NCBI RefSeq assembly: GCF_009184635.1
Contig: NZ_WELI01000001.1
Coordinates: 558,001-622,000 of the forward strand
Direction of reading: 5' to 3'
Source of the DNA: Rudanella paleaurantiibacter
GTDB lineage: Bacteria; Bacteroidota; Bacteroidia; Cytophagales; Spirosomataceae
DNA length: 64,000 nt
Shown: piece by piece, positions 26,701-34,899 of the stretch
How positions within the stretch are numbered: the first letter of the stretch is position 1
Layout: the number at the start of each line of letters is the position of its first letter
Notes under the pieces: generated by a model
Told to the model about the DNA's origin: nothing
The model's database searches: none
Seen by the model: the letters and a program-made list of their open reading frames with translations, nothing else
Position numbers and translations under genes: made by a program

Positions 26701-28604
26701 GTTGAGCCGTTCACAAAGCGTTCGGCAATACCGGTCAGCGTAGCGGCAGTAGGCTTGGTAGCCCCGGCGAGTTCTGAGCTGGCATTGACCCGGAAAATAC
26801 CGTTTTGGCCACCAGCCGTGATAGAGTAGTTACTTGAGGTAGTTGCAAACGTTGTACCACCACTTGTAAAGGTAGCGTCGGCAAGTTGCACCAGTCGACC
26901 CTGATTGGCCGACAGTTGATCAATTGACGTAATCACGACCGGGGCCGGTACGTCGAGGGAGGTACCCTTGGTGATGGTGTACCCCGTGGGGGCATCAATT
27001 TCAAGGTATCCGTTGAATACCTTCACGAGGCCCGTCACGCGAACCAGATCACCCAGTTCGGCCACGCTGCCAATGGCGACAGCCGGAGAGGCTCCGCTGA
27101 AAACGGCCATACCTGCCGTGGCATCCTGAATGTAGAACAACCGACCGCCGAACTGCGAGCTTACCGTTACCCGACCTTCCACGGTGACGGTGTTGCCGCT
27201 CAGCGTACGTGCCGTGGCAATCGAGATCGGAACGCCTGCCGGAACGCTCACGGTACCGCTTACGCTCACGGTAGCCGTCAGTACACCGCTCGTGTGCGTA
27301 ATGTTGCCTGAGAAGGGGCCTACGGGGGCTCCGTCCGACAAACGAACGAAAATAACGGTCGAGGTAGCTGAGGCTGGAATCGTCAGCGAGCCGGTGTAGG
27401 CACTGCCTGAGGTAGTCGAAATCTGGACATTGCTCGAAGCTGTTACCGTGACGTCGCTCGTCAGGTTAGCGGTTGTGAGCGTGTACGACTGCTCGCCCGA
27501 TGCCGTACCCAGTGAGGTGGTGAAACCGGTCAGGGCGTTGGGGCTAACAGCCAATGAGGGGCTGTTGGCCGGATTGACCGTCAGCGTAAAGGTGGTGGCT
27601 ACCGATAGGCTACCGGGGTCGGCGGCTACCACCGTTACTGAGCTACTTCCTGCCGTGGCAGGCGTACCCGTAATGGCCGAGGTCGACGATGAAAAACTCA
27701 ACCCATTGGGCAGGCCGCTCACGGTGTACGTCAGGGCGTCGTTGTTAGGGTCTGAGAACGTATTGGCCGGAATAGTAAAGGTAAATGGTACACCTACTGT
27801 ACCCGTTTGGGCCGGAATAGCGTTGGCTACCGTCGGCGGCTGTGGGCCGGTGACCTCAAGCGTTGCTGTTACGCTTAAATCATCAATGCCAAAGCCATGA
27901 TCGTTACCTGAATCATTCAGATCATTCCACCGAAGAATAATTGATTCTCCATTGGCAACAGGTGTTGTAAAAGTAATGAGCTGCGATAACGTAGTGCGGT
28001 TAGCTGAAGCGTTACCGTCGAGTGCTGCCGCAGTAGCCGTGTTTACAAGAGTCGTAAACGATAGATTAGAAACCGAGGTGTATCCACTTGTTGCCGAAAG
28101 TGATAAGGTACTTCCGGTGGCGTACTCAAAAGCAAGTACTTGCGCCGTTGTATTTCCGCCGTTTCTCCATTGTTCCCCCGTGTAGGTAACGCTCAGAGAC
28201 GTTATTGCCGACCCTGTATTGTTCGTGAAAAGCACACCATAGCGAAGGGCAACCACGCCCGAACCTGGCGAGCCTAATCCCGCTGCGCCAGACGCGGCTG
28301 AGCCCAGCGCCCGGTCAGTTGAAGCAGAGGAACCAAAATTGAAAAATGCCCCAGCATTTGATGAACCAGTACTTACACTAAGTGAAGTCAGTGGGGCTCC
28401 TGTACTGTTTACTGCATACCAACCAGGCAATGTCGAATTATTAGTCCAGGTCATGTTTGATGAGCTAGACAGACTATTAAAGTCCTGCGTATAAGTGAGG
28501 CTACCTGAAGTCAGGCTCACCTGTGCCCAGGCACTTTGTGCCGACAAGGCCAGTAGCATAAGCCACAGCCAGGTCAGCGGTCGTGTTAATAGATGTTTTG
28601 TCAT
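23709..28604 (-). CDS. T9SS-exported endonuclease/exonuclease/phosphatase-family nuclease
   Basis: 1631 aa. The signal peptide ends AQSAWAQ. It is followed by a jelly-roll-like domain (to about 250), a putative-Ig domain (about 255-345), an Ig-like stretch and an OB-fold/DUF5689-like domain (about 465-565). The endonuclease/exonuclease/phosphatase domain (about 690-955) has its hallmark residues: Asn in VTWNVEW, Glu721 in AIQEISDL, Asp864 and Asn866 in GDYNDD, and Asp947-His948 in SDHYP. It should therefore be a metal-dependent extracellular nuclease of the ExeM/NucH type; DNA as substrate is an inference. The C-terminal part has one Ig-like and two putative-Ig domains, three cysteine-bracketed modules and a T9SS sorting domain ending KIVKQ. 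It is divergent from the PAS kinase. Confidence 0.88.
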   Translation of the reverse strand: MTKHLLTRPLTWLWLMLLALSAQSAWAQVSLTSGSLTYTQDFNSLSSSSNMTWTNNSTLPGWYAVNSTGAPLTSLSVSTGSSNAGAFFNFGSSASTDRALGSAASGAAGLGSPGSGVVALRYGVLFTNNTGSAITSLSVTYTGEQWRNGGNTTAQVLAFEYATGSTLSLSATSGYTSVSNLSFTTLVNTATAAALDGNASANRTTLSQLITFTTPVANGESIILRWNDLNDSGNDHGFGIDDLSVTATLEVTGPQPPTVANAIPAQTGTVGVPFTFTIPANTFSDPNNDALTYTVSGLPNGLSFSSSTSAITGTPATAGSSSVTVVAADPGSLSVATTFTLTVNPANSPSLAVSPNALTGFTTSLGTASGEQSYTLTTANLTSDVTVTASSNVQISTTSGSAYTGSLTIPASATSTVIFVRLSDGAPVGPFSGNITHTSGVLTATVSVSGTVSVPAGVPISIATARTLSGNTVTVEGRVTVSSQFGGRLFYIQDATAGMAVFSGASPAVAIGSVAELGDLVRVTGLVKVFNGYLEIDAPTGYTITKGTSLDVPAPVVITSIDQLSANQGRLVQLADATFTSGGTTFATTSSNYSITAGGQNGIFRVNASSELAGATKPTAATLTGIAERFVNGSTVAGNDNMQLQGRILRDVSGAATGGASGSFCAGDGTTSGNDTSFDLVTWNVEWFGHPTNGPSNNDQQATNVRTVLQNLNADIYAIQEISDLPRFAATVSQLGSYSYICSDRYSYSFSNPPDAFGQRVCVVYKTSTVTPVLGETRAYLTDFPVSNYPTGNNSSFWASGRFPFLFTADVNINGATRRVRVINIHAKSGSAVEDLARRVYDLNALKQRMDADFPNDAVILTGDYNDDVDVSIAVGNPSPYKPFVDDANNYRVVTSVFNQSACSTTGGYPDAIDHIMVSNELFANTITNATTSVRPIVANYLNSTSDHYPSLTRFAFAAPVTALTLTASASPSAITTSGTTTLSATVTGGTSPYTYSFSGPGTITPSGNTASVSGLSAGVQTFTVTAVDATSPTAQTTSTTVSVTVSQQNLAPVAPSVAPQSATVGVAFSFTVPAFTDPNNDALTYAATGLPANGLSFDATSRAITGTPSTTGTINVTVTATDPGSLSASVTFAITVSPAPQQNLAPIAPSVAPQSATVGTAYSFTVPAFTDPNNDALTYAATGLPANGLSFDATSRVITGTPSMSGTVNVTVTATDPGSLSASVTFAITVSPVASTTTAPPSGSALTLLTPTYNCSTGDITFNTTGGDGTTITYMAIGVQRASATSNTGVVEAGLRADAKPLTISATQSGVTVSITFDFAAFCANPGSGTTTTPPSGSALALLPPTYNCATGDITFNTKGGDGTTITYSAVGVQRASATSNTGVVEAGLRADAKPLTISATQSGVTVSITFDFGAFCANPGSGTTTTPPTGTTTCGSSASTIGQSLQVTGVADVNCQTGTFRILTSGGDGSAISYANIVGLSNADPNNCLRGVDGPDLLRAINTASSDIGPFGLRVSQGGVQSNTFSFNFKQYCTAAPARIAREAAGELNVTVLGNPTTSEDVEVDVRGAGQEAVRFMLTTAGGRVINQHTAQPVQGTLRQRIELGNAMGIYLLQVTTGTQKQTVKIVKQ
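24316..24879 (-). repeat. 282-bp tandem pair encoding cysteine-bracketed modules
   Basis: Two units, 24316-24597 and 24598-24879, each 94 codons, differ at scattered silent sites. Each encodes one YNC.TGDITFNT module with its Gly/Ser/Thr linker. Confidence 0.85.
24904..25467 (-). repeat. 282-bp tandem pair encoding putative-Ig domains
   Basis: Two units (about 24904-25185 and 25186-25467) encode APSVAPQSATVG-type putative-Ig domains. They are offset by exactly 282 bases and nearly identical. The period equals that of the adjoining module pair by length only; the sequences are different. Confidence 0.8.
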
Positions 28605-28630
28605 GAAATGAATTAGAGATTAAATAATAA

Positions 28631-28638
28631 CAAAAGTA
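28631..28638 (-). promoter_or_regulatory. Candidate -7 box (TACTTTTG) for the nuclease gene
   Basis: On the minus strand this is TACTTTTG, a full match to TAnnTTTG, 26 bases upstream of the nuclease ATG. The -33 region has no clear TTTG. The rest of the 302-base divergent gap (28605-28906) is AT-rich and otherwise empty. Confidence 0.4.
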
Positions 28639-28906
28639 AGACATGCGGTTGGTTTCTCACGTCACCCTAAGATTAACTTATTTTTACGAATTGTGAATTT
28701 GGGACACTTGAAAGAAAAAGTCCCATTTGTGTTGTTGTTAAGTAGTACAAAAGGGTGGAGGAGTCGGGTAAAATACTGACAAACAATGTATTCATGAAGG
28801 CTCAGTTCTGTGCCTTTAATCTTTCATCTTGGTAGGAATAACCTCGTTCGTACTGTAACTTGCCCGCTCGTAACTCCTTGTGCGTAGCCGTTGAATTTAA
28901 ATTTGT

Positions 28907-31561
28907 ATGCTGTCGGTTCAGCTTCCTGAGAGTCAGTTTTTTGAACTTCTCGACACCCTTCCCGGTGCCGTGGTCTGGATGCAGTGCATCCGCAACAATC
29001 AAGGCGAGCCGATTAACTTCCGGGTGCGATTCGTCAGCGAACAAGCGGGTAAACTTGCTGATACGTTCGGCGTTTCCTCTCCCGAAACCTTACTCCTGAG
29101 TGGGGAGTCTCCCTCTACCACCGAACAGGCTCACTTTCGGCAGTTAGTGAATGTTCTGCAAACGGGGCAACCCTATCAGATAACACAAGGGCACCTGACC
29201 GGAGAATACCGCGCGATGGCCGACGGGGTGCTGCGCCTGATGAAGCCCTCGCCCGTTGAGGCAAACCCGGGCAGTCGGAGCCGGGCAATGATTGAGGGCA
29301 CAACGCAGGGCATCATGTTGCTCGAACCGGTCTTTGCCGACGATGCGATTGTCGACTTTCGAATTTTGGGAGCTAATTCAGCGCTGAGTGTGATGACGCA
29401 TGTTACACCGGCTGAGGCCATTGGGCGGCTTCATAGTGAGGTGTTCCCGCAGTACCGGGCCGATGGGTTCTTCGGGCAGTTTTGCGCTACGTACACCGAC
29501 GGGCAGCCGCGTCGGGTAGAGTCGTACTACAGCGATGAACAGTTACAGGGATGGTTTGAGGTGGCCGCTGTCCGACACGGTAACGGATTGGTACTCACGT
29601 TCTCCAACAGTACCGAGGCTCGCCAGTATAAAAAAGCCCTCGAAGAAACGAATACCTACTTACAGCGTATTATCGACTCGTCGCAAACGGGTATTCTGGT
29701 ACTTAAGCCAGTACACAACGAAACGGGTGAGTTAATCGATTTCCAGTTTACCCGGTCTAGTCGGCTCACCGAAGCTTTTGTGGGGCAACAACCCGAAGTA
29801 CTTCGGCAAGTGCTTGTAGAACGGTGGGCGAATATTATTCGGGAGCCAGCCCTGATGGAGCGCTACCGACATACGTATCACACAGGTGAAAACGTACGCT
29901 TCGAAACCAACTATAACCTCGACGGTTTCGATGTCTGGTTCAATGTGCAGTGCACGCGGCAGGACGACGAGGTTCTGGTGACCTTCACCGACATTACGGC
30001 CCTAAAAAAGACCCAACAGACCCTCGAATGGCAGTTGAGCCGCAACCGCGAGCAGGCAGGTTTGCTCAATAGTATTCTCGATAGCTCCGATAATGGCATT
30101 ATGGCGTTCGAAGCCATTCGCTCGCCCGAGGATGGGAATAAAATTGTTGATTTCAGGTTCCTGATGGCTAATCAGGCCAGCTCAAACATCACCGGCCGCC
30201 CGCCGGCCAGCGTTATCGGGCGAACCTTGTTACGGGTATTTCCGGGCAATGCCGATTCGGGCCTGTTTGATGGGTACGTACACACCACCGAAACCGGTGA
30301 GCCGTACCGCACTGAGGTGTACTACAATTACGACGGGCTTGATTTTTGGCTGACCATTTCGACGCACAAGCTTGGCGATGGGTTTGTGGTGACCTTTTCC
30401 GATGTGTCGGCTCTGAAACGGGCGACGCGCATTGTGGAGCAATCGGCGATGGAGTTGCAAACCATCATCAACTCGTCGCAAACGGGCATTATTCTGTACG
30501 AGCCTGTCAAAAGCGAGCAGGGTGAGCTGGTTGATTTTCGAATCCGGCGGGCCAACCGGCAAATTGCTGGTTACATGAGAATGGAGCCCGAAGATATGGT
30601 GGGTGCCCTTGCCAGTGAGTGGTTTCCCAACTACAAGAACGAGGGCCTGTTTGCGCAGTACTGTCAGACATACCACACGGGCGAAACGCTGCACTTCGAT
30701 TTTAACTACGAGGACAGTGAAATGAGCTTCTGGTTCGACATCATCAGCACGAAAATGGGCGACGATGTGCTGGTGACGCTGGTTGACTATACTACCCTCA
30801 AACGCCTGCAACAGCAACTTGAAGGGTCTGTTGCCGATTTGCAGCGGTCCAACGATAATCTTCAGCAGTTTGCCTACGTAGCTTCACACGACCTTCAGGA
30901 ACCGCTGCGCAAAATTCAGGCATTTGGCGATGTACTGAAGCTGAATTATGCTCCGCTGCTGGGTGAGGGGGCCGATATTATTGCCCGGATGCAGGCATCG
31001 GCCATGCGTATGTCCACGCTTATCCGAGACTTGCTCGAATACTCGCGCCTGTCAACCCAGGCGATGCCTATGGGCCCAGTCGCTCTAAACGATGTAGTGG
31101 GTCTGGTACTTGAGGATCTGGACGTGCCGATTGGTGAAACCCATGCATCTATTGAGTACGCTGACCTGCCTACGGTACGGGGCGAAGAGTCGCAGCTGCG
31201 GCAGCTGTTTCAGAATCTCATTTCCAATGCGCTCAAATTCCGCAAGCCAGACACCCAACCGGTCGTTACGGTTCGGGCACGGACGGTGGTAGCCGCCGAG
31301 TTGCCTGCTGATGTCAGCCCTGTACGGAAAGCGTCCCGGTACCACATGATCACCGTATCCGACAATGGAATCGGGTTCGACGAGCGGTACCGGGAGCGTA
31401 TTTTCCAGGTATTTCAGCGGTTGCACAGTAAACTTCAGTACCCTGGTACGGGTATCGGGCTGGCTATTGTGCAAAAAGTAGTCGATAACCACGGCGGTGC
31501 CATCACGGCATTCAGTACGATGGATGAAGGGGCCACCTTCGTGGTATATCTGCCGTATTAA
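28907..31561 (+). CDS. Soluble multi-PAS sensor histidine kinase
   Basis: 884 aa with no signal peptide and no membrane segment, so it should act in the cytoplasm. Five PAS-like repeats of about 130 residues follow one another (starting near 8, 125, 245, 375 and 515); the last three open with closely similar motifs (IIDSSQTGILVLKPV, ILDSSDNGIMAFEAI, IINSSQTGIILYEPV). Then come a HisKA domain with phospho-acceptor His661 in ASHDLQEP and a HATPase domain with N box NLISNALKF, G1 DNGIGF and G2 GTGIGLAIV. All kinase motifs are intact. No response regulator is adjacent, so the partner is unknown. The domain order resembles bacteriophytochrome-like and light/redox PAS kinases, but no ligand-binding residue can be named. 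The stop overlaps that of the convergent DUF1080 gene by four bases. Confidence 0.9.
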   Translation: MLSVQLPESQFFELLDTLPGAVVWMQCIRNNQGEPINFRVRFVSEQAGKLADTFGVSSPETLLLSGESPSTTEQAHFRQLVNVLQTGQPYQITQGHLTGEYRAMADGVLRLMKPSPVEANPGSRSRAMIEGTTQGIMLLEPVFADDAIVDFRILGANSALSVMTHVTPAEAIGRLHSEVFPQYRADGFFGQFCATYTDGQPRRVESYYSDEQLQGWFEVAAVRHGNGLVLTFSNSTEARQYKKALEETNTYLQRIIDSSQTGILVLKPVHNETGELIDFQFTRSSRLTEAFVGQQPEVLRQVLVERWANIIREPALMERYRHTYHTGENVRFETNYNLDGFDVWFNVQCTRQDDEVLVTFTDITALKKTQQTLEWQLSRNREQAGLLNSILDSSDNGIMAFEAIRSPEDGNKIVDFRFLMANQASSNITGRPPASVIGRTLLRVFPGNADSGLFDGYVHTTETGEPYRTEVYYNYDGLDFWLTISTHKLGDGFVVTFSDVSALKRATRIVEQSAMELQTIINSSQTGIILYEPVKSEQGELVDFRIRRANRQIAGYMRMEPEDMVGALASEWFPNYKNEGLFAQYCQTYHTGETLHFDFNYEDSEMSFWFDIISTKMGDDVLVTLVDYTTLKRLQQQLEGSVADLQRSNDNLQQFAYVASHDLQEPLRKIQAFGDVLKLNYAPLLGEGADIIARMQASAMRMSTLIRDLLEYSRLSTQAMPMGPVALNDVVGLVLEDLDVPIGETHASIEYADLPTVRGEESQLRQLFQNLISNALKFRKPDTQPVVTVRARTVVAAELPADVSPVRKASRYHMITVSDNGIGFDERYRERIFQVFQRLHSKLQYPGTGIGLAIVQKVVDNHGGAITAFSTMDEGATFVVYLPY

Positions 31562-32340
31562 AAATCGGTGTCGGCTTTTTTCAGGTCCAGCGGCTTAATC
31601 CAGATGTTGCGGTAAAGCACGTTATGGCCTTCAGCCTGTAGCTTGAGGCCCCCCGGCGTGTCGGTGATGCCTTTGCCGCCGTCATTCCCGCCGTCGATAC
31701 CGGAGTTAGGACCACCCCACACCTGCTGAATCGGGCGGTTGACGTGCACCTTCTTGCCGTTGAAATATAGGGTGACCATCGCGGGCTCTACGCGTTTGCC
31801 CCCGCTGAATCGGGCCGCCCGGAACGTAATGTCGTAGGCATTCCACTTGCCGAGACCATTGTAGGCGTAGTAAGGTGAGGGCGATTCGTTAATGACAGCC
31901 GCCATGCCGTGGCTGGTAGTATCGCCGTCGAGCACCTGAATTTCGTACCGGTTTTGCAGGTAGACCCCACTGTTGCCCCCTTTTTCGGGAATCAGAAATT
32001 CGATGTGAATGCGGGCGTCACGAAACTCTTTTTTCGTGACAATATCAGCCGCACCATACTTGCCACCGGCACCGGCCGGGTCGTTGGTGTTGAGTACCTG
32101 CTCGGCCGGGTTGGTGGGGTTGGGCTGCAAAAACCACTTGATGGGTAACGTAGCCGCGAGCCGGGGACCTGCCCAATAGGTCCATTTTTGGTCGAGCATG
32201 GCACGGGTGCCGTCGAAAAACACCTCGGCCCCGTCTGGAGCTTTGGTGCCAACGCCCACGGGCTCTTTACGGAGGGTTGGTCGGGTGAGGCTCAGGGTCA
32301 GCAGAGCGGCAAATAAGGTCAGAGTGGTAAGAAGTCGCAT
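31558..32340 (-). CDS. DUF1080 / 3-keto-disaccharide hydrolase-family exported protein
   Basis: 260 aa from the ATG at 32340 (MRLLTTLTLFAALLTLSLT), which begins a signal peptide. The longer frame to 32418 only reads through an intergenic repeat. The body is a concanavalin-like beta-sandwich of the DUF1080 family: FLIPEKGGNSGVYLQNRYEIQVLD, then the closing GGLKLQAEGHNVLYRNIWIKPL. Members act in the periplasm on keto-sugar glycosides or bind glycans; the exact substrate cannot be read. The GH105 gene lies 185 bases upstream on the same strand, which supports a carbohydrate role. The stop codon overlaps the end of the PAS kinase gene in TTAA. Confidence 0.85.
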   Translation of the reverse strand: MRLLTTLTLFAALLTLSLTRPTLRKEPVGVGTKAPDGAEVFFDGTRAMLDQKWTYWAGPRLAATLPIKWFLQPNPTNPAEQVLNTNDPAGAGGKYGAADIVTKKEFRDARIHIEFLIPEKGGNSGVYLQNRYEIQVLDGDTTSHGMAAVINESPSPYYAYNGLGKWNAYDITFRAARFSGGKRVEPAMVTLYFNGKKVHVNRPIQQVWGGPNSGIDGGNDGGKGITDTPGGLKLQAEGHNVLYRNIWIKPLDLKKADTDF

Positions 32341-32362
32341 GGTATAAACAGGATTTGAGATA

Positions 32363-32390
32363 AGAGAATGTACAATGAATAATGCACAAT
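32363..32390. repeat. Intergenic AATGTACAATGAATAATGCACAATGG unit
   Basis: Same family as 2555-2650 and 10794-10868; it sits directly upstream of the DUF1080 gene. Confidence 0.45.
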
Positions 32391-32419
32391 GGGTGCTGGA
32401 CATTCGGACTTCAGACACC

Positions 32420-32462
32420 AGACGTTAGACTTACTACCTTTATAGAGGGAGGTCTAACGTCT
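32420..32462. repeat. Inverted repeat AGACGTTAGAC / GTCTAACGTCT
   Basis: Perfect 11-bp arms at 32420-32430 and 32452-32462, followed by degenerate direct units TCTAATGTCCA at about 32460-32492. It lies between the GH105 and DUF1080 genes and may be an intergenic repeat or a transcript hairpin. Confidence 0.55.
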
Positions 32463-32525
32463 AATGTCCAACATCTAATGTCCAATATCGACTGGGCACG
32501 TATTGGACAGGGGGTAGTTATTCGT

Positions 32526-33938
32526 CTATTTCATCATCAGGGCGCTGTCGTTCATGTTAAACGACTGGTTTTTGAGCAGATTGATTACTTCGGCACCGGC
32601 CAGCAATACCGGGCCGTACCCGTGGGCCGCGTACACATTGATGGGGCGGTGGTAATAAAACGCCGGATCGAACGCCATGCCCGTACCCACGCAGGTGCCT
32701 TCTACCTGCCCTTGCGCGTTTACCTTGGTGGCTACTGCATTCCAGGCAAGCAGGGCAGCCGGTGAATACGCCCGGGCGTCGATCCAGCCCCGGTTGATGG
32801 CCCGGGCGAGGCAGTAGGCGTAAATGGCCGTGGCTGATGTTTCGAGGTAGGAGTCGTGCCGGTCGAGGAGCTGATGCCAGAAACCCGAGCCCGACTGCTG
32901 GGCCGTGAGTCCCCGTACGTGCGCCCGCAGCAAATCGAGCAGGGCCGCCCGGCCAGGGTGGTTTTCGGGCAATACATCGAGCAATTCAATTTTGGTCAGA
33001 ATAGCCCAGCCGTTGGCGCGGGCCCAGTGAAAATCAGGGTGGGCGGTCATCCCCTCAACCCAACCGTGCATGTACAGCCCTTTCTGAGGGTTAAACATCC
33101 GCCCGGAGAACAACGTCACCTGTTTCACGGCTTCATCATAATAGCGGGTTTCGCCGGTGAGTTTGCCCATTTGAGCCATGGCGGGTACGCTCATAAACAG
33201 GTCGTCGAGCCAGAGGGTGCGGGGCAAAGGTCGGTTGCGGGCCAGTGTCCCGTCGGCGAGCCGAAACTCCTTGTTCATGATGTAGTCCATGTAGGCATCA
33301 ATCTGGGGTCGGGCCGCGTTCGGTCGGGCCGCGCTCGGTTGGGCCTCGGTATCCAGCCCACCTGCGCGGCTGGCTTTGATTAAGGCCGCGCACATAGCAC
33401 CGGCATCGTCGAGGGCGTGGGGGGCCAGCATTTGACGGAGCGAGCGGTCGAGTGGGGCTCCTTCGGTTCGGGCCTGAACCAGAAACGGCGCGCGGAGGCT
33501 TGTCAGAAACCGGAGCCGCGAGTGGGTGTATTGGGTGTAGCGCGGGTCGCCGGTGGCCTCGCCTGCCAGCAACATACCGGCGTAGGTGACGCCCCACTCG
33601 TAGCTGGTCAGTCGAAAATCACCGGGTTTAATAATCGCGTTGGCCCGCACCGATGCGTCCGATAGTCGACTCAGGTCGGTAATGGGTTTCTCAGTGGTTT
33701 TATCGATCAGTTGGGCGGGCGTGTTGGCATCCAGATACGAAAAGACCCGGTCGAGCACCGCCTTCACCTGCGCTGGCTTGGGGGCCTCGTACGGCACCGG
33801 GTAGTCGGGCTGTAGCGCGTGCAGGGGCGTGGTGGTGTCGTTGGCTTTAGGGGGTGTCTTTTTTTGGGCCAGTAAAACCGCTGGTAGTCCGGTGGTAAGG
33901 AGCAGGCTCAGGGTGAGCCGGGGCAAGAGCAACTTCAT
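32526..33938 (-). CDS. GH88/GH105-family unsaturated glycuronyl hydrolase, exported
   Basis: 470 aa from the ATG at 33938, which starts the signal peptide MKLLLPRLTLSLLLTTGLPAVLLAQ; an earlier in-frame ATG at 33977 adds 13 residues that spoil the leader. The (alpha/alpha)6 barrel motifs of the family are present: WLDDLFMS (catalytic Asp region), GLYMHGWVEGM, HWARANGW, ETSATAIYAYCLA and a closing INVYAAHGYGPVLLAGAE. Family members release an unsaturated uronic acid from pectin or rhamnogalacturonan fragments produced by lyases. The precise substrate is an inference. It lies upstream of the DUF1080 gene on the same strand. Confidence 0.85.
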   Translation of the reverse strand: MKLLLPRLTLSLLLTTGLPAVLLAQKKTPPKANDTTTPLHALQPDYPVPYEAPKPAQVKAVLDRVFSYLDANTPAQLIDKTTEKPITDLSRLSDASVRANAIIKPGDFRLTSYEWGVTYAGMLLAGEATGDPRYTQYTHSRLRFLTSLRAPFLVQARTEGAPLDRSLRQMLAPHALDDAGAMCAALIKASRAGGLDTEAQPSAARPNAARPQIDAYMDYIMNKEFRLADGTLARNRPLPRTLWLDDLFMSVPAMAQMGKLTGETRYYDEAVKQVTLFSGRMFNPQKGLYMHGWVEGMTAHPDFHWARANGWAILTKIELLDVLPENHPGRAALLDLLRAHVRGLTAQQSGSGFWHQLLDRHDSYLETSATAIYAYCLARAINRGWIDARAYSPAALLAWNAVATKVNAQGQVEGTCVGTGMAFDPAFYYHRPINVYAAHGYGPVLLAGAEVINLLKNQSFNMNDSALMMK

Positions 33939-33992
33939 AGGTGACAAACGGGGTATTGCGTTGCCCTGATAAAGCAAACCCCTTACGTATTT

Positions 33993-34892
33993 CTACCAAT
34001 TCGCTACAGTAAGTCGGTAACCAACACCGTGCACCGCCACCAGTTTCAGGGTCGGGTCGGGCTGAAGCAATTTCCGTAGCCGCGACACAAACACATCCAC
34101 GCTGCGGCCTACCGTGACGCCCTCATCTTCCCAAACGGCACCCAGAATAGCCTCGCGGGTGAGCAGTTCATTGGGATGTTCGGCAAAGAGTCGGAGTAGT
34201 TTGGCTTCCCGGTAAGTAAGCGTATGGCTTACCTCGCCAATCCGAACGGTTTGGTTGTTGGGGTCGAAATACACCGAACCAATAGTAAGCCCAACCGGAG
34301 CCTGGACTTGCGGTTGGGGTGCGGTTGGGGCCAATGGTTCGGGGGTGGGCCGGGGCCAGGCCGTGTACACAAAGCCCAGGAACAAAGCCAGACTGGCGAG
34401 CCCCCACCCGACAGCGGCCGACGAGGTAGCCGGGGCCGTTTCCCGAAATGTGACCTGTAGCGTAAGGCAACCCGCCTGCTGATCGCGGCCTCCACAAGGT
34501 ACCGTTTCATTAGCGAGGAGGTCGCTGGCTGTGTAGCCGAGTTGGAGGGTCTGGGTGTCACAGTCAAGAACGGCCACGTCGTACGTACCCCGGATCTGGT
34601 ACTGCTCAAACGAAGTTTGGAGCAACCGGGGGAGCTGATCGTAGTTGAACGAGCGCGACAGTGCCAGCCGGAAGGTTTGCGCGTCGGGCTGGCTCACGGG
34701 CGCAATGCGCGAGGTGGAGTCTCCCGCGTGGCGCAGCAGATGATGGGCCGTTCGGCGGAGGGCCAGATTAACCGCATCGGCCCGGTTCCGGTCGGCGGAG
34801 GGGGTAGCCTCCACCGACCGGATCGTAAACCAGCCCGCCAGCATCAACGCGAGCCCAAGTGCCAGTAAACCGAAAAGGCGTGTCTGTTTCAT
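33993..34892 (-). CDS. Membrane-spanning winged-helix transcriptional regulator
   Basis: 299 aa from the ATG at 34892; the alternative ATG at 34928 lies inside the preceding gene. Membrane segment 1 is residues 4-23. Residues about 25-155 form an extracytoplasmic domain with three cysteines (near 111, 133 and 141). Segment 2 is about 157-177. A Pro-rich linker then leads to a C-terminal OmpR/PhoB-type winged helix (206-299) with LTYREAKLLRLFAEH, LTREAILGAVW, RSVDVFVSRLRKLL and VHGVGYRL. There is no receiver domain. This is a one-component receptor with the DNA-binding domain at the C-terminus, the reverse of ToxR/CadC. Seven bases separate it from the upstream small gene, so it is the third gene of an operon. 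The signal sensed is unknown. Confidence 0.85.
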   Translation of the reverse strand: MKQTRLFGLLALGLALMLAGWFTIRSVEATPSADRNRADAVNLALRRTAHHLLRHAGDSTSRIAPVSQPDAQTFRLALSRSFNYDQLPRLLQTSFEQYQIRGTYDVAVLDCDTQTLQLGYTASDLLANETVPCGGRDQQAGCLTLQVTFRETAPATSSAAVGWGLASLALFLGFVYTAWPRPTPEPLAPTAPQPQVQAPVGLTIGSVYFDPNNQTVRIGEVSHTLTYREAKLLRLFAEHPNELLTREAILGAVWEDEGVTVGRSVDVFVSRLRKLLQPDPTLKLVAVHGVGYRLTVANW

Positions 34893-34899
34893 ACCATGG

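Noticed and set aside
28898-28905. TAAATTTG on the plus strand as a promoter box for the PAS kinase
   Set aside because: It matches TAnnTTTG but ends one base before the ATG, so transcription would start inside the coding sequence; a chance match is more likely.
32341-32418. A 26-residue N-terminal extension of the DUF1080 protein
   Set aside because: It is only the read-through of an intergenic repeat (HCALFIVHS-like peptide); the signal peptide starts at 32340.
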